From Poriferisodalis sp965116715 (GTDB lineage: Bacteria > Actinomycetota > Acidimicrobiia > Acidimicrobiales > Poriferisodalaceae), in NCBI GenBank assembly GCA_965116715.1, contig OZ220724.1, positions 1,488,001-1,552,000 of the forward strand: a DNA stretch of 64,000 nucleotides. Reading direction: 5' to 3'. A program made the position numbers and the translations under genes. Of the stretch, positions 51,899 to 60,452 are shown piece after piece. The first letter of the stretch is position 1. Each line of letters opens with the position of its first letter. The notes under the pieces were generated by a model. The model was not told the DNA's origin. It ran no database searches and saw only the letters and a list, made by a program, of their open reading frames with translations.

Positions 51899-53095
51899 TC
51901 AGGGGATCACGCCCGCTTGCTTGAGCTGCTCGATGTCATCCCAGTCGTAGCCATGTTCCAGCAGGATCAGCTCGGTGTGCTGGCCGAGTTCGGGCGGCGG
52001 CCCACCGACAGCCCAGGCGCTCTCGGAGAAATCCACCGGTGTCGCGACCATCTCGGTCGTGCCGCCGTCAGGCGTCGGCACCTCCACCCAGCAGCCCGCC
52101 GCGTGGGCCTGCGGGTCAGACCGCATCTCCAAGGTGGACTGCACGGGGGCCCACCAGACGTTGTTCGCATCGAAGATCTCGCCCCATTGGGCGCGTGTGC
52201 GCGTCGCCATGACGGCGTCCATCTCCGCGGTGAGGGCAGCGGTGTTCTCTAGGCGCAGGATGATGTCGGCAAAGCGGGGGTCGTCCTCCCATTCGGGCCG
52301 GTCCAGTGCACGCACCACATGCGGCCAATGGCGGTCGCCCTCGAGGCCCAGCATCCAGAGCCATGCACCATCACCGCAGCGGTAGCAGTTGATGAGCGGG
52401 TTGGGCGGGCTGTCGCGGCCCCAGGCCTCGGTCTCGGTACCCGTCATGGCAGTGACGTTGTGGTCCCAGCCCAGCAGGTAGGTGCCCAAGCGCAACAGCG
52501 ACGACTCCACCAGCTGGCCCTTGCCGGTGCTGGTGCGTTGAAAGAGGGCCGCCGCAACCCCGGCCGCCGCCGCCAGGCCGGTCATGTGATCGCCCATGCC
52601 GCCGCGCTGGTACGGCAGGTCGGCATCGTCGGGGGTCAGCGACCGGACGATCCCCGCCCGGGACCAGAACGCACCCACGTCATAGGTCTGGCGATCCCGT
52701 TCGTCGCCCCGCAGCGAGAGGCCCGTGACGCTGGCGTAGATCAAGCGCGGGTAGCGCTGAGCGAGCGACGGATAGTCCAGACCCATGCGTTCGAGCCCGC
52801 CGGGTCGGATGTTGGACAGGAAGACATCGGCATCGGCCAGCAGCGCGTGCAAGGCATCAAGCCCCTCTGGTTGCCGTAGGTCCAAGGCGATGCTGCGCTT
52901 GCCGCGATTGTCCAGATCGAATGGCGGGTTGCCGTCGCCCTGGTAGAGCCAGTCCAGCGAGCGGAAGGGGTCGCCGTCGGGTGTTTCCACCTTGAGGACA
53001 TCGGCACCCCAGTCAGCCAGGAACCCTCCACATGCGGGGCCGGCGATCCACACCCCCAATTCGACGACTCGGATGCCCTCCATCGGCCCGGCCAT
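51899..53095 (-). CDS. CaiB/BaiF family III CoA-transferase
   Basis: 398 residues. MEGIRVVELGVWIAGPACGGFLADWGADVLKVE at the N-terminus, NRGKRSIALDLR, and GMGDHMTGLAAAAGVAAAL, where the Asp after GMG occupies the position of the aspartyl-CoA nucleophile in formyl-CoA transferase. The start at 53095 has a GGGGGT ribosome site; an ATG four codons upstream is possible. Substrates unknown. It lies 39 bases downstream of an amidohydrolase gene and in one run with an acyl-CoA synthetase, consistent with activation and breakdown of an organic acid. Confidence 0.93.
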   Translation of the reverse strand: MAGPMEGIRVVELGVWIAGPACGGFLADWGADVLKVETPDGDPFRSLDWLYQGDGNPPFDLDNRGKRSIALDLRQPEGLDALHALLADADVFLSNIRPGGLERMGLDYPSLAQRYPRLIYASVTGLSLRGDERDRQTYDVGAFWSRAGIVRSLTPDDADLPYQRGGMGDHMTGLAAAAGVAAALFQRTSTGKGQLVESSLLRLGTYLLGWDHNVTAMTGTETEAWGRDSPPNPLINCYRCGDGAWLWMLGLEGDRHWPHVVRALDRPEWEDDPRFADIILRLENTAALTAEMDAVMATRTRAQWGEIFDANNVWWAPVQSTLEMRSDPQAHAAGCWVEVPTPDGGTTEMVATPVDFSESAWAVGGPPPELGQHTELILLEHGYDWDDIEQLKQAGVIP

Positions 53096-53134
53096 GGATA
53101 CCCCCATGCTCGCAGCGGCGATGCGGCAGGGTAC

Positions 53135-54310
53135 TCAGCGGTCTGCGCCGTCTCTCATGCACAGCCGGCGGGCGGTCTCGGCGTCGATGCGCTCGGCCGG
53201 GGCCACGTCCCGACCGGTGGCCGCTGCCATCCACTCGGCCGGATCGGCGGGCACCGTCGGCGCGTCCGAGGAGAACCTCACCGGGATCCCGCGGCGCAGC
53301 AGGCTGGCCAGCGGCCAGAGCCATTCCTGCTCGGTCGAAGAGAGCGCTTCCCGGTACTTCTGCGCCCGCCGGGTCACGAAGCTGGGCTGGGTCACCACGG
53401 TGATGCCAAGGCGGGCGATGCGGTCGAGCTGCTCGGGCAGCGCGAGCGCACAGTGCTCGATGCGGTCGGGTTGGATGCGGTCGGGCTCCATGCGATCGGG
53501 TGCCCCTGCCGGCATCCCGACGGCCGGCGGCGGGTGCGCTTCGAGGGCATCCAGGGTGGCCTGCAGCGTGTCGATGTCCATGACGTGAACTGCCACGGGG
53601 AATCGATGCGCACGCGCCGTCGACACCAGGTCGGCGATCGCGCTGTCGTCGTCGTGAGGCGGCATGACCTTGGCGTGCCCGACCCGCACCCCTGCGCTGG
53701 GGGCCGCGGCTCCTGGACACAGCACCGACTCGCCGAACCCACGCCCTTCCAGCGAGTCAAGCCGATCGGCACCCACCATGGCCGTGACGTCTACGGCTGG
53801 TACCCCAGCGGCGGCTTCTGCGAGCAGCTCCAGCGCGCCGAGGTCATTGGTGTGCGTCGCGTCGGTGCACGCGGTGATGCCAGCGGCAGCCAAGTCGGCC
53901 AGTACGTCAGCGACACCGGCCACCGTCGCGGCGCGATCGGGGCGCGGCACCGCTGCCAGCACGTCGTGACGCTCGACGAGCACCTCGCCGCCCGCCAGTC
54001 CGAGCGCTCGGCCTGCGGGCGAGTTCACGATGGCGACGTGACCGGTAATGTGGTGCAGCACCGTCGGGCAGCCCCCGGTCACGGCGTCCATCTCGGCAAC
54101 GGTCGGATGGCGCCGCTCGTCGAGCAGCGCGTCGTCGTAGCCCCACGCGCGCAGCCACACATTCCGGTCACCGGCCGCTGCCCGCTCCCGTGCGGCCTCG
54201 CGGATGGTGCTCAGCAGCCCGGCCATCGACGTGACAGCGCTCACGTCCACCGATCGGCGTGCAGCCGCGCACGCCAGCAGATGCAGGTGTTCGTCCCGAT
54301 ACCCCTGCAC
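53135..54310 (-). CDS. Barrel-only amidohydrolase (amidohydrolase 3-like)
   Basis: 391 residues. It starts directly at the metal motif (GYRDEHLHLLACAA), has GHVAIVNSPAGRALGLAGGE, then a later RIEHC and FSSDAPTVPADP (terminal Asp). Typical amidohydrolase-3 enzymes are 500-550 residues, with a beta sandwich made from both ends; here both ends are missing, so either this is a stripped family branch or the gene is shortened. Metal residues are retained, so it may be active. A 15-bp unit repeated three times (53456-53500, PDR-x-x) lies just before the RIEH motif. The GTG start follows the acyl-CoA synthetase stop by 17 bases. Confidence 0.75.
   Translation of the reverse strand: MQGYRDEHLHLLACAAARRSVDVSAVTSMAGLLSTIREAARERAAAGDRNVWLRAWGYDDALLDERRHPTVAEMDAVTGGCPTVLHHITGHVAIVNSPAGRALGLAGGEVLVERHDVLAAVPRPDRAATVAGVADVLADLAAAGITACTDATHTNDLGALELLAEAAAGVPAVDVTAMVGADRLDSLEGRGFGESVLCPGAAAPSAGVRVGHAKVMPPHDDDSAIADLVSTARAHRFPVAVHVMDIDTLQATLDALEAHPPPAVGMPAGAPDRMEPDRIQPDRIEHCALALPEQLDRIARLGITVVTQPSFVTRRAQKYREALSSTEQEWLWPLASLLRRGIPVRFSSDAPTVPADPAEWMAAATGRDVAPAERIDAETARRLCMRDGADR
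53456..53500 (-). repeat. Three in-frame 15-bp tandem repeats
   Basis: Three consecutive 15-base units encode PDRME, PDRIQ and PDRIE inside the barrel-only amidohydrolase, directly before its conserved His-Cys segment. Differences between the units are few, so the expansion looks recent. Confidence 0.75.
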
Positions 54311-54327
54311 CGGGCTTGGGCCAGGCC

Positions 54328-55902
54328 TCAGATGCCCAGCTCGTCGAGCATGGGGATGAGATCGCGACGCAGCAGCTTGCCGGTGGAGGTGCGCGGCAGC
54401 TCGTCCATCAGATGCACGAACTCGGGGCGCTTGAACGGGGCAAGACGCTCACGGGCGTGCGCGACCAGATCGTCGCCGGAGGTGGCAGCATCGGGGCGGA
54501 CCACGGCGGCTGCCGCGACGCGCTCACCCCATTCCTCGCTGGGAAGGCCCACCACGGCGGCTTCGAGCACATCGGGATGGTCGTACAGGACGGCCTCGAC
54601 CTCATCGGGCAGCACGTTCTCGCCGCCCCTGATGATCATGTCGCCGGTGCGACCATGGAGGAACAGGTAGTCGTCATCGTCGAGATAGCCGAGGTCGCCC
54701 GTGTGCACCCAGCCTTCGTCGTCGATGGTGACGCGGGTCTTCTCGTCGTTGCCCCAGTAGCCGTCCATCGCACGAAATGTCTGCAGCTGCACCTCGCCGA
54801 TGACGCCAGGCGCCACCACCTCGCCGCTGTCGGCATCGACGACGCGGACCTGCACGTCCTCAAGCACCTGGCCCACCGACGAGAGCCGGTGCAGCTTGCG
54901 CTCCTTCTCCTCGTCGCTGCCGTCGATGCGATGGTCATCAGGATCCAGCACGGCCACGGTGGACGTGGTCTCGGTCTGTCCGTAAGCGCCGGCGAACGCC
55001 ACGTTCGCCGGGAACATGTCGATGGCTCGTCGGATCACCGACGGCGGCATCGGCGCCGCGCCGTAGGTGATGGCTTCGAGACCGCTGAACGCCTCATGGC
55101 CGAAGTTGGGAGCTTCGAGCACCCGAGCGAGCATGGTGGGCACCAAGAAGGCGTGCGTCACCGAGTGCGCCTGCACGCAGTCGATCCACGACGACGCTTC
55201 GAACTGCGGCAGCAGCACCACCACACGCCCGCTGTAGAGCGCATTCAGCATCGAGGTCAGCCCGGCGATGTGATACAGCGGCGCAGCGACGGCCATGCGG
55301 CCCATGTCCTCGCCGGTCGCGGCGTCGTTGGTGCCCATGACATAGCCCGTGATGGCCCCGTTGGTGAGCTTCACACCCTTGGGCATGGCGGTGGTGCCGC
55401 TCGTGTACAGCAGCGCGCACAGCCCGTCAGGGTCGACGTCCTCGGGCACGGGCAGCTCGAACGCCTCGTCGCGGGCAGCGGCAAACGACGACGGATCGTC
55501 CAGCACCAAGACGTGCTCGAGGTCGTCGGGCTTGTTCTCGCCGATCAGGTCGCTGTAGCGAGACTCGGTGAACAGGACGCTGATACCGCTGTCGCTCAGC
55601 AGGTGGGCGGTCTCCTCCGCGCCGGCGCGGAAGTTCATCGGCACCACGGTGGCGCCGACGAACGCGCCGCCGAAGATTGCCTCCACGCACTCCACGCTGT
55701 TGGTGGCGAAGACGCCGACCCGGTCGCCGACCCCCACTCCCAGGGTGGTCAGCAGGCCCGCGGTGCGTGCGACGTTGTCGAGCAGCTCCTGGTAGGTGAC
55801 CTCGCGTGCGGAGCCGCCGCCGGCCTCCGTCGAGGTGTCAATCAGGATGACCTGTTCGCCAGCGATGGATGCTGGCATGAAGAGCAGCATTCCGAGATTC
55901 AC
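54328..55902 (-). CDS. Acyl-CoA synthetase (class I adenylate-forming enzyme)
   Basis: 524 residues. The ANL motifs are complete: LLYTSGTTAMPKGVKLTN (A3), GAYGQTETT (A5), TGDLGYLDDDDYLFLHGRTGDMIIRGGENV (A7/A8) and RTSTGKLLRRDL with the catalytic Lys (A10). It activates a carboxylic acid with ATP and CoA. Chain type unknown. The GTG start has an AGGGGG ribosome site. First gene of a run with the amidohydrolase and CoA-transferase; the three may belong to one pathway. Confidence 0.94.
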   Translation of the reverse strand: MNLGMLLFMPASIAGEQVILIDTSTEAGGGSAREVTYQELLDNVARTAGLLTTLGVGVGDRVGVFATNSVECVEAIFGGAFVGATVVPMNFRAGAEETAHLLSDSGISVLFTESRYSDLIGENKPDDLEHVLVLDDPSSFAAARDEAFELPVPEDVDPDGLCALLYTSGTTAMPKGVKLTNGAITGYVMGTNDAATGEDMGRMAVAAPLYHIAGLTSMLNALYSGRVVVLLPQFEASSWIDCVQAHSVTHAFLVPTMLARVLEAPNFGHEAFSGLEAITYGAAPMPPSVIRRAIDMFPANVAFAGAYGQTETTSTVAVLDPDDHRIDGSDEEKERKLHRLSSVGQVLEDVQVRVVDADSGEVVAPGVIGEVQLQTFRAMDGYWGNDEKTRVTIDDEGWVHTGDLGYLDDDDYLFLHGRTGDMIIRGGENVLPDEVEAVLYDHPDVLEAAVVGLPSEEWGERVAAAAVVRPDAATSGDDLVAHARERLAPFKRPEFVHLMDELPRTSTGKLLRRDLIPMLDELGI

Positions 55903-56059
55903 ATCGACCCCCTATGGCTCGCTCAATCAGATGTCGCGGCAGATACTCGCAAATGTCACTGCCTGCGCGCCAACCCGGGCGCAAGCAGCGACACAGTCTG
56001 CCCATCGCTGCGACCATTGACTCGCCCCAGCGGCGCTCACGCTGGCGAGCGCAGCCTCT

Positions 56060-56065
56060 TACGCT
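56060..56065 (+). promoter_or_regulatory. Predicted -10 hexamer of serine hydrolase lipoprotein gene
   Basis: TACGCT lies 6 bases before the ATG at 56072, another leaderless-type start. Confidence 0.45.
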
Positions 56066-56071
56066 GCTGCC

Positions 56072-57442
56072 ATGAAGCGACTCGCATCGGCCCTGCTGTG
56101 CCTCGGCCTGCTGGCAGCCGCCTGCAGCAGCTCCGACGAAGCAGCCCCGACGACCACCGCGCCTGTCCCGGTGACGACCGAGGCGTCGGCGCCGACGAGC
56201 ACTGCGCCGCCCCCGGCCACATCTGGGGCGCCCGCGACGACGACCATCGCGGCGCCGCCCACGACGGCTGAGCAGCAGGACGACACAGCGGCCGACTCAG
56301 ACAGCGCAGCCGGCGACGAGCCCGAACCCGATGCGCAGCCGGCGGATCCGCTGAGCGCCGCCATCGGGGACTGGATGGGGCGCACCGGTGCCCCCGGGGT
56401 CGTGCTGGCGGTGACTCAGGGCGGCGCCGAACCCCAGACCTTCGCTTGGGGCGTCAGCGACATCGCCACGGGCTCCCCGATGACCGTCGACCATCACGTG
56501 CGCATCGGCTCGGTCACCAAGCCCGTCACCGCTGCGGTGGTGCTCCAGCTTGCAGCCGAGGGACTGGTAGAGCTTGACGCCCCGGTTGCGCAGTATCTGG
56601 GCGACGACTGGGCGCCGGGCTACGAGCACGCTGCCGCAGTCACGGTGCGCGATCTGCTGGGACACACCTCGGGCTTCGTCGAGTACGCGTTCGACGTGCA
56701 GTTCTACCAACTGGCCGCCACGCGGCTCGCAGAGCAGATCGAGCCCGAGGAGATCCTGCAATTCGCCGCCGAGTACGGCCCGGTGGCCGAGCTTGGCACC
56801 GAGTTCCACTACAACACCACCGGCTATCTCGCTGCGGGGCTGCTCATCGAGGAAGTGACTGGCAACTCGGCGGCCGCGGAACTCCGGTCTCGCGTGTTCG
56901 AGCCGCTTGGCCTCGAGCACACCTACCTGACACCCGAAGAGTTCCCGCCCGAGCCCACGGCGAACGGGTACGTCGGCGGAACGATCGGCTACCTGATGGG
57001 ACCGCTGCTGGGGCTCACCAGCGACAATCAGATCACCCACGGCGATGCCATCTTCGTGGACATCGGCACTGTCCCGAGCGACTTCGCCCGATCCGCGGGG
57101 TGGACCGGCGGCGGCATCGAGGCGCAGATCGGCGATGCTGCGCTGCTGATCCGGGGGCTGTTCGCGGGCGACGTTCTCGATGCAGATCAGGTCGCGCTGA
57201 TGACGGCCGGCCATCCCGATCCCGACAACGACTACGGCTTGGGCATCTCGACTGACGAGATCCTGGGAGCGACGGTCTACACCCACGGGGGCGGCGTGCC
57301 GGGCTTCCGCACCATTGCGGTCTACGTGCCCGCAGTCGATCTCGGCGTCGCCCTCACGACCAACCTGCTGGGCCTCGAAGGTGACGACGATGTCGGGGCT
57401 CTGCTGGACTCGCTGGCCCCGATCCTGGCGACGATGGGCTGA
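56072..57442 (+). CDS. Lipoprotein serine hydrolase, beta-lactamase/class C family
   Basis: 456 residues. A lipoprotein signal ends at Cys18 (LLAAACSSS), followed by a low-complexity Thr/Ala/Pro/Glu linker to about residue 95. The catalytic domain has the SxxK motif in RIGSVTKPVTAAV, a YxN in FHYNTTGYLAAG, and THGGGVPGF as HxG. These are penicillin-binding-protein-like esterases or peptidases on the outer face of the membrane. Substrate unknown. The gene is followed after 7 bases by a small membrane protein and then by the tandem CoA-transferase gene with a GTGA overlap, forming an apparent operon. Confidence 0.92.
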   Translation: MKRLASALLCLGLLAAACSSSDEAAPTTTAPVPVTTEASAPTSTAPPPATSGAPATTTIAAPPTTAEQQDDTAADSDSAAGDEPEPDAQPADPLSAAIGDWMGRTGAPGVVLAVTQGGAEPQTFAWGVSDIATGSPMTVDHHVRIGSVTKPVTAAVVLQLAAEGLVELDAPVAQYLGDDWAPGYEHAAAVTVRDLLGHTSGFVEYAFDVQFYQLAATRLAEQIEPEEILQFAAEYGPVAELGTEFHYNTTGYLAAGLLIEEVTGNSAAAELRSRVFEPLGLEHTYLTPEEFPPEPTANGYVGGTIGYLMGPLLGLTSDNQITHGDAIFVDIGTVPSDFARSAGWTGGGIEAQIGDAALLIRGLFAGDVLDADQVALMTAGHPDPDNDYGLGISTDEILGATVYTHGGGVPGFRTIAVYVPAVDLGVALTTNLLGLEGDDDVGALLDSLAPILATMG

Positions 57443-57449
57443 TCGGCCG

Positions 57450-57731
57450 ATGAACATGCTGACGATTGTTCTTGTCGCCAATGTTGTTGTGGCTGGAGCG
57501 TTGCTCGCAATCGCGGCGTTGTACTCCTCACTTCGGCGTGCATCACTCCTCGCAGCTGCAATAGCACTGGCAGCCGTCGGACTCCTGAGTCTCGCTTCGT
57601 TTGGCATCCTGGCCGTTGCTGCTGCATTGATCTGTGCTATTGCCGCGGCGCGCGGCCGATCCGGCCCGACGCAGCAATCAAGTGCTAGCGCACCTTCGCA
57701 GGGTGCCCCAGTGCAGAGGAGGAGGCAGTGA
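57450..57731 (+). CDS. Small membrane protein
   Basis: 93 residues with two to three hydrophobic segments (MNMLTIVLVANVVVAGALLAIAALY, SLLAAAIALAAVGLLSLASFGILAVAAALICAIAA), then a basic, Ser/Gln-rich tail. No domain recognised. It fits exactly between the lipoprotein hydrolase (7-base gap) and the tandem CoA-transferase (GTGA overlap), which supports its being real. Codon choice is more A/T-rich than in its neighbours. Function unknown; a structural or regulatory membrane factor. Confidence 0.65.
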   Translation: MNMLTIVLVANVVVAGALLAIAALYSSLRRASLLAAAIALAAVGLLSLASFGILAVAAALICAIAAARGRSGPTQQSSASAPSQGAPVQRRRQ

Positions 57732-60385
57732 GCGATCTGTTGACCGGGGTTCGGGTGCTCGAGCTGGCAACCGGCATCTCGGGCCCGTATCTCGGGAAGC
57801 TCTTCGCCGATCATGGCGCCGATGTCGTCAAGGTGGAGCCGCCCGGCGGGGATCCCGCCCGGCGCCACGGGCCGTGGGGTGATGCGGCTGCGCCTCCCGG
57901 CGGTTCCGACGGCGGAGAGCAGTCACCGCTGTTCCTGCATCTCAACACCAACAAGCGCAGCGTGGTCGCCGACATCGGCACCGCTGAGCCCAGCGCCGAT
58001 GACATCGAGTTCGTCGGATCGCTGGCAGCGACCTCCGACATCGTCATCGAGGCGTTCCCGCCGGGCCATCTGGATCGCATCGGCCTTGGCTACGAGACCC
58101 TGTGCAGTCTGAGGCCCGGCATCGTGCTCACCTCGATCACGCCGTTCGGACAGTCCGGCCCGTACGCGCAGGCGGGTTACCGGGGCAGCGACATCGTGAC
58201 CTACGCCATGGGCGGGCCGATGTGGGGCACCGGCATCGACGAGCGCGAACCCGTCAAGCTCAGCGGCGACGTCACCTCGTACCAGGTGGGCAACCTGGCG
58301 GCCGTGCCGACCTTGGCGGCCTATCAGATGAGCCAGCGCAGCGGCCGCTCGTTTCACATCGACGTGTCCGCGTTCGAGGCGCAGGCGGGCACCATCGACC
58401 GCCGGGCGTCCTACCTGCTGTACCAGGCGTGGACCGGCACCGATGTCGCCAGAGACGCCCGCCAGCCGCAACGGGCGTCGCCGGTCGGCTTCTTCCCCAC
58501 CGCGGACGGGTGGGCGCTGGTGTTCACCTTGCCGTCGTGGGCTCCCCGGATGGTGCAGACGCTCACCAGCGCAGGCCTCGGCGGCGACAGCGGCGATGGC
58601 GACTCGCTCGCCCAGCGGTTTGCAAGTCCTGCGTGGATCGCCGACCCCGATCTTCCCGACATGGTCGAGACCGCGCTGTTTGTGTGGCTGGCCGGCCAGA
58701 CGCAGGAATCCGTCGCCGCGGCAGCGCAGGTCAACAAGTGGGCCGTCACGCCGCTCAATGCACCCATCGATCTGCTCGATGACCCGCACTTTTTGGCCCG
58801 GCAGTTCTTCCAGCCCACCCAGCATCTCGCCGCCGGCACGGTCACGCAGCTCACTGCGCCGTTCCGGATTCACGATGGCAGAGGCCCGTCCGGCGGATTG
58901 CAGCCTGAGCCGCCGCAGCCCGCTCCTCTGCTCGGCCAGCATGACGGCGAGGTGCGGGCTGCCGCAGGAGCGACCAGCGCAGGGGCCTCAGTCTCCGGCA
59001 ATGGCGAGCCGATGCACACGGGGCTCCCCCGGTTGCCGCTCAGCGGCATCCGGGTGCTGGACCTGACGGTCGTGTGGGCCGGACCGGCCTGCACCATGTA
59101 CCTGGGCGATCTCGGCGCCGAGGTGATCCGGGTGGACAACCCCTACGTGTTCCCGACGGCGACCCGCGGCTTGATGCCTCGCCCGCCGCGGGAGATCAAT
59201 CCCGAATTGGGGCCGCTGTCGGGCTACCCGGATCACGATCCGGGGCGACGCCCGTGGAACCGTCAGAACCTGTTCAGTGCTCATGCCCGCGGGAAGCTGA
59301 GCTGCACGCTGGACCCGCGCACCGAACTCGGGCGTTCGACGCTGCACCGGCTCGTGCAGCAGACCGATGTGATCGTCGAGAACAACTCCCTCGGCGTGCT
59401 GCCGAAGCTCGGGCTCGACTGGGAGACCGTGCACGCCGTCAATCCGCGCACGATCGTGCTGCGGATGCCGCCGATGGGCCTCGAGGGCCCGTACTCGGAC
59501 TGGGTCGGTTTCGGCGCCAACTTCGAGGCACTGTGCGGGCTGACGGGCCTGCGGGGCTACGCCGATGACGACCCCACCAGCCTCACCTCGGTGTTCCACA
59601 TGGACCCGGCCAGCGCAGCTACCGCCGCCTTCTCGGTGCTGGCAGTGCTGGCACGGCGCGATGGCGTCGACGGCACCGGAGGCACCGGCGTGGGCGAGCT
59701 CATCGAGTTCTCGCAGTCCGAGAACGTGATGCAGCACATCGGCGAGTACTTCATCGACGCTGCCGCCAACGGCACGCGCCACAGCCCGCTCGGCAATCGT
59801 TCGGTGGCTCGGGCGCCGCAGGGCTGTTACCGCTGCGCAACCGACCCGGCCCGACCCGACCACAACGACGAATGGGCGGTGATCGCGTGCGAGACCGACG
59901 CCGACTGGGCAGCGCTCACCGTCCTGCTCGACTGCGACCGGCCCGGCGGCGCACCCGCACTGGGCGACGACGACCGCTTGGCGACGGCGGCTGGGCGCCA
60001 GGCCCACCACGACGAGATCGACGAGCGAATCAACGCGTGGACCCAGCAGCGCACCTCGACCGAGGTGTTCCACCAGTGCCAGCAAGCGGGGGTGCCGGCG
60101 GGACCGGTGCTACGCGAGTCGCAGCTGCGCGCCGACCCGCAGATGGGCGATCGCTGCTGGTTCCGCCAGAACGGCTCCGTCGAGCAGGGCTGGCACAGCT
60201 TCCCGGGACGCCAGTGGCGCTGGGACGGCCCCGAGATGCCGTGGCGGCCGATCGGCATCCTGGGCGACGCCAACGAGTACGTGTACCGCGAGCTGCTGGG
60301 CCTCGACGATGCCGAGTGGCAGGCGCTGTGCGATGAGGGGCAAATCACCCGCGATTACCTGAATCCCGACGGCACCTCCATGTAG
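57728..60385 (+). CDS. Tandem (two-domain) CaiB/BaiF CoA-transferase
   Basis: 885 residues made of two full family III CoA-transferase units. Unit 1 (about 1-395): TGVRVLELATGISGPYLGKLFADHGADVVKVEPPGGDP, LNTNKRSVVADI, and KLSGDVTSYQVGNLAAVPTL with the predicted active Asp. Unit 2 (about 435-885): GIRVLDLTVVWAGPACTMYLGDLGAEVIRVDN and VFHMDPASAATAAFSVL with its Asp. The two are joined by a linker rich in Gly/Pro/Ala. Most family members are one unit acting as interlocked dimers; a fusion could make the ring dimer from one chain. GTGA overlap with the upstream small membrane gene. Confidence 0.9.
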   Translation: MSDLLTGVRVLELATGISGPYLGKLFADHGADVVKVEPPGGDPARRHGPWGDAAAPPGGSDGGEQSPLFLHLNTNKRSVVADIGTAEPSADDIEFVGSLAATSDIVIEAFPPGHLDRIGLGYETLCSLRPGIVLTSITPFGQSGPYAQAGYRGSDIVTYAMGGPMWGTGIDEREPVKLSGDVTSYQVGNLAAVPTLAAYQMSQRSGRSFHIDVSAFEAQAGTIDRRASYLLYQAWTGTDVARDARQPQRASPVGFFPTADGWALVFTLPSWAPRMVQTLTSAGLGGDSGDGDSLAQRFASPAWIADPDLPDMVETALFVWLAGQTQESVAAAAQVNKWAVTPLNAPIDLLDDPHFLARQFFQPTQHLAAGTVTQLTAPFRIHDGRGPSGGLQPEPPQPAPLLGQHDGEVRAAAGATSAGASVSGNGEPMHTGLPRLPLSGIRVLDLTVVWAGPACTMYLGDLGAEVIRVDNPYVFPTATRGLMPRPPREINPELGPLSGYPDHDPGRRPWNRQNLFSAHARGKLSCTLDPRTELGRSTLHRLVQQTDVIVENNSLGVLPKLGLDWETVHAVNPRTIVLRMPPMGLEGPYSDWVGFGANFEALCGLTGLRGYADDDPTSLTSVFHMDPASAATAAFSVLAVLARRDGVDGTGGTGVGELIEFSQSENVMQHIGEYFIDAAANGTRHSPLGNRSVARAPQGCYRCATDPARPDHNDEWAVIACETDADWAALTVLLDCDRPGGAPALGDDDRLATAAGRQAHHDEIDERINAWTQQRTSTEVFHQCQQAGVPAGPVLRESQLRADPQMGDRCWFRQNGSVEQGWHSFPGRQWRWDGPEMPWRPIGILGDANEYVYRELLGLDDAEWQALCDEGQITRDYLNPDGTSM

Positions 60386-60440
60386 CTGCTGTGCGCCACG
60401 CGGGCGTGTCGCGCCCCTGATGCGCCTGGCACATCACGGG

Positions 60441-60446
60441 TAGATT
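60441..60446 (+). promoter_or_regulatory. Predicted -10 hexamer of UPWC selenoprotein gene
   Basis: TAGATT lies 6 bases before the ATG at 60453. This supports that ATG as the true start and so the coding status of the region before the TGA. Confidence 0.55.
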
Positions 60447-60452
60447 GCCCGC

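Noticed and set aside
53104..53137. TGA at the end of the barrel-only amidohydrolase followed by VPC in frame, resembling a UxxC motif.
   Set aside because: The sequence after the TGA continues directly into the ribosome site and start of the CoA-transferase gene; no family similarity continues past the stop.
54259..56271. 670-codon plus-strand open frame opposite the acyl-CoA synthetase.
   Set aside because: Antisense shadow of a clear adenylate-forming enzyme with all core motifs.
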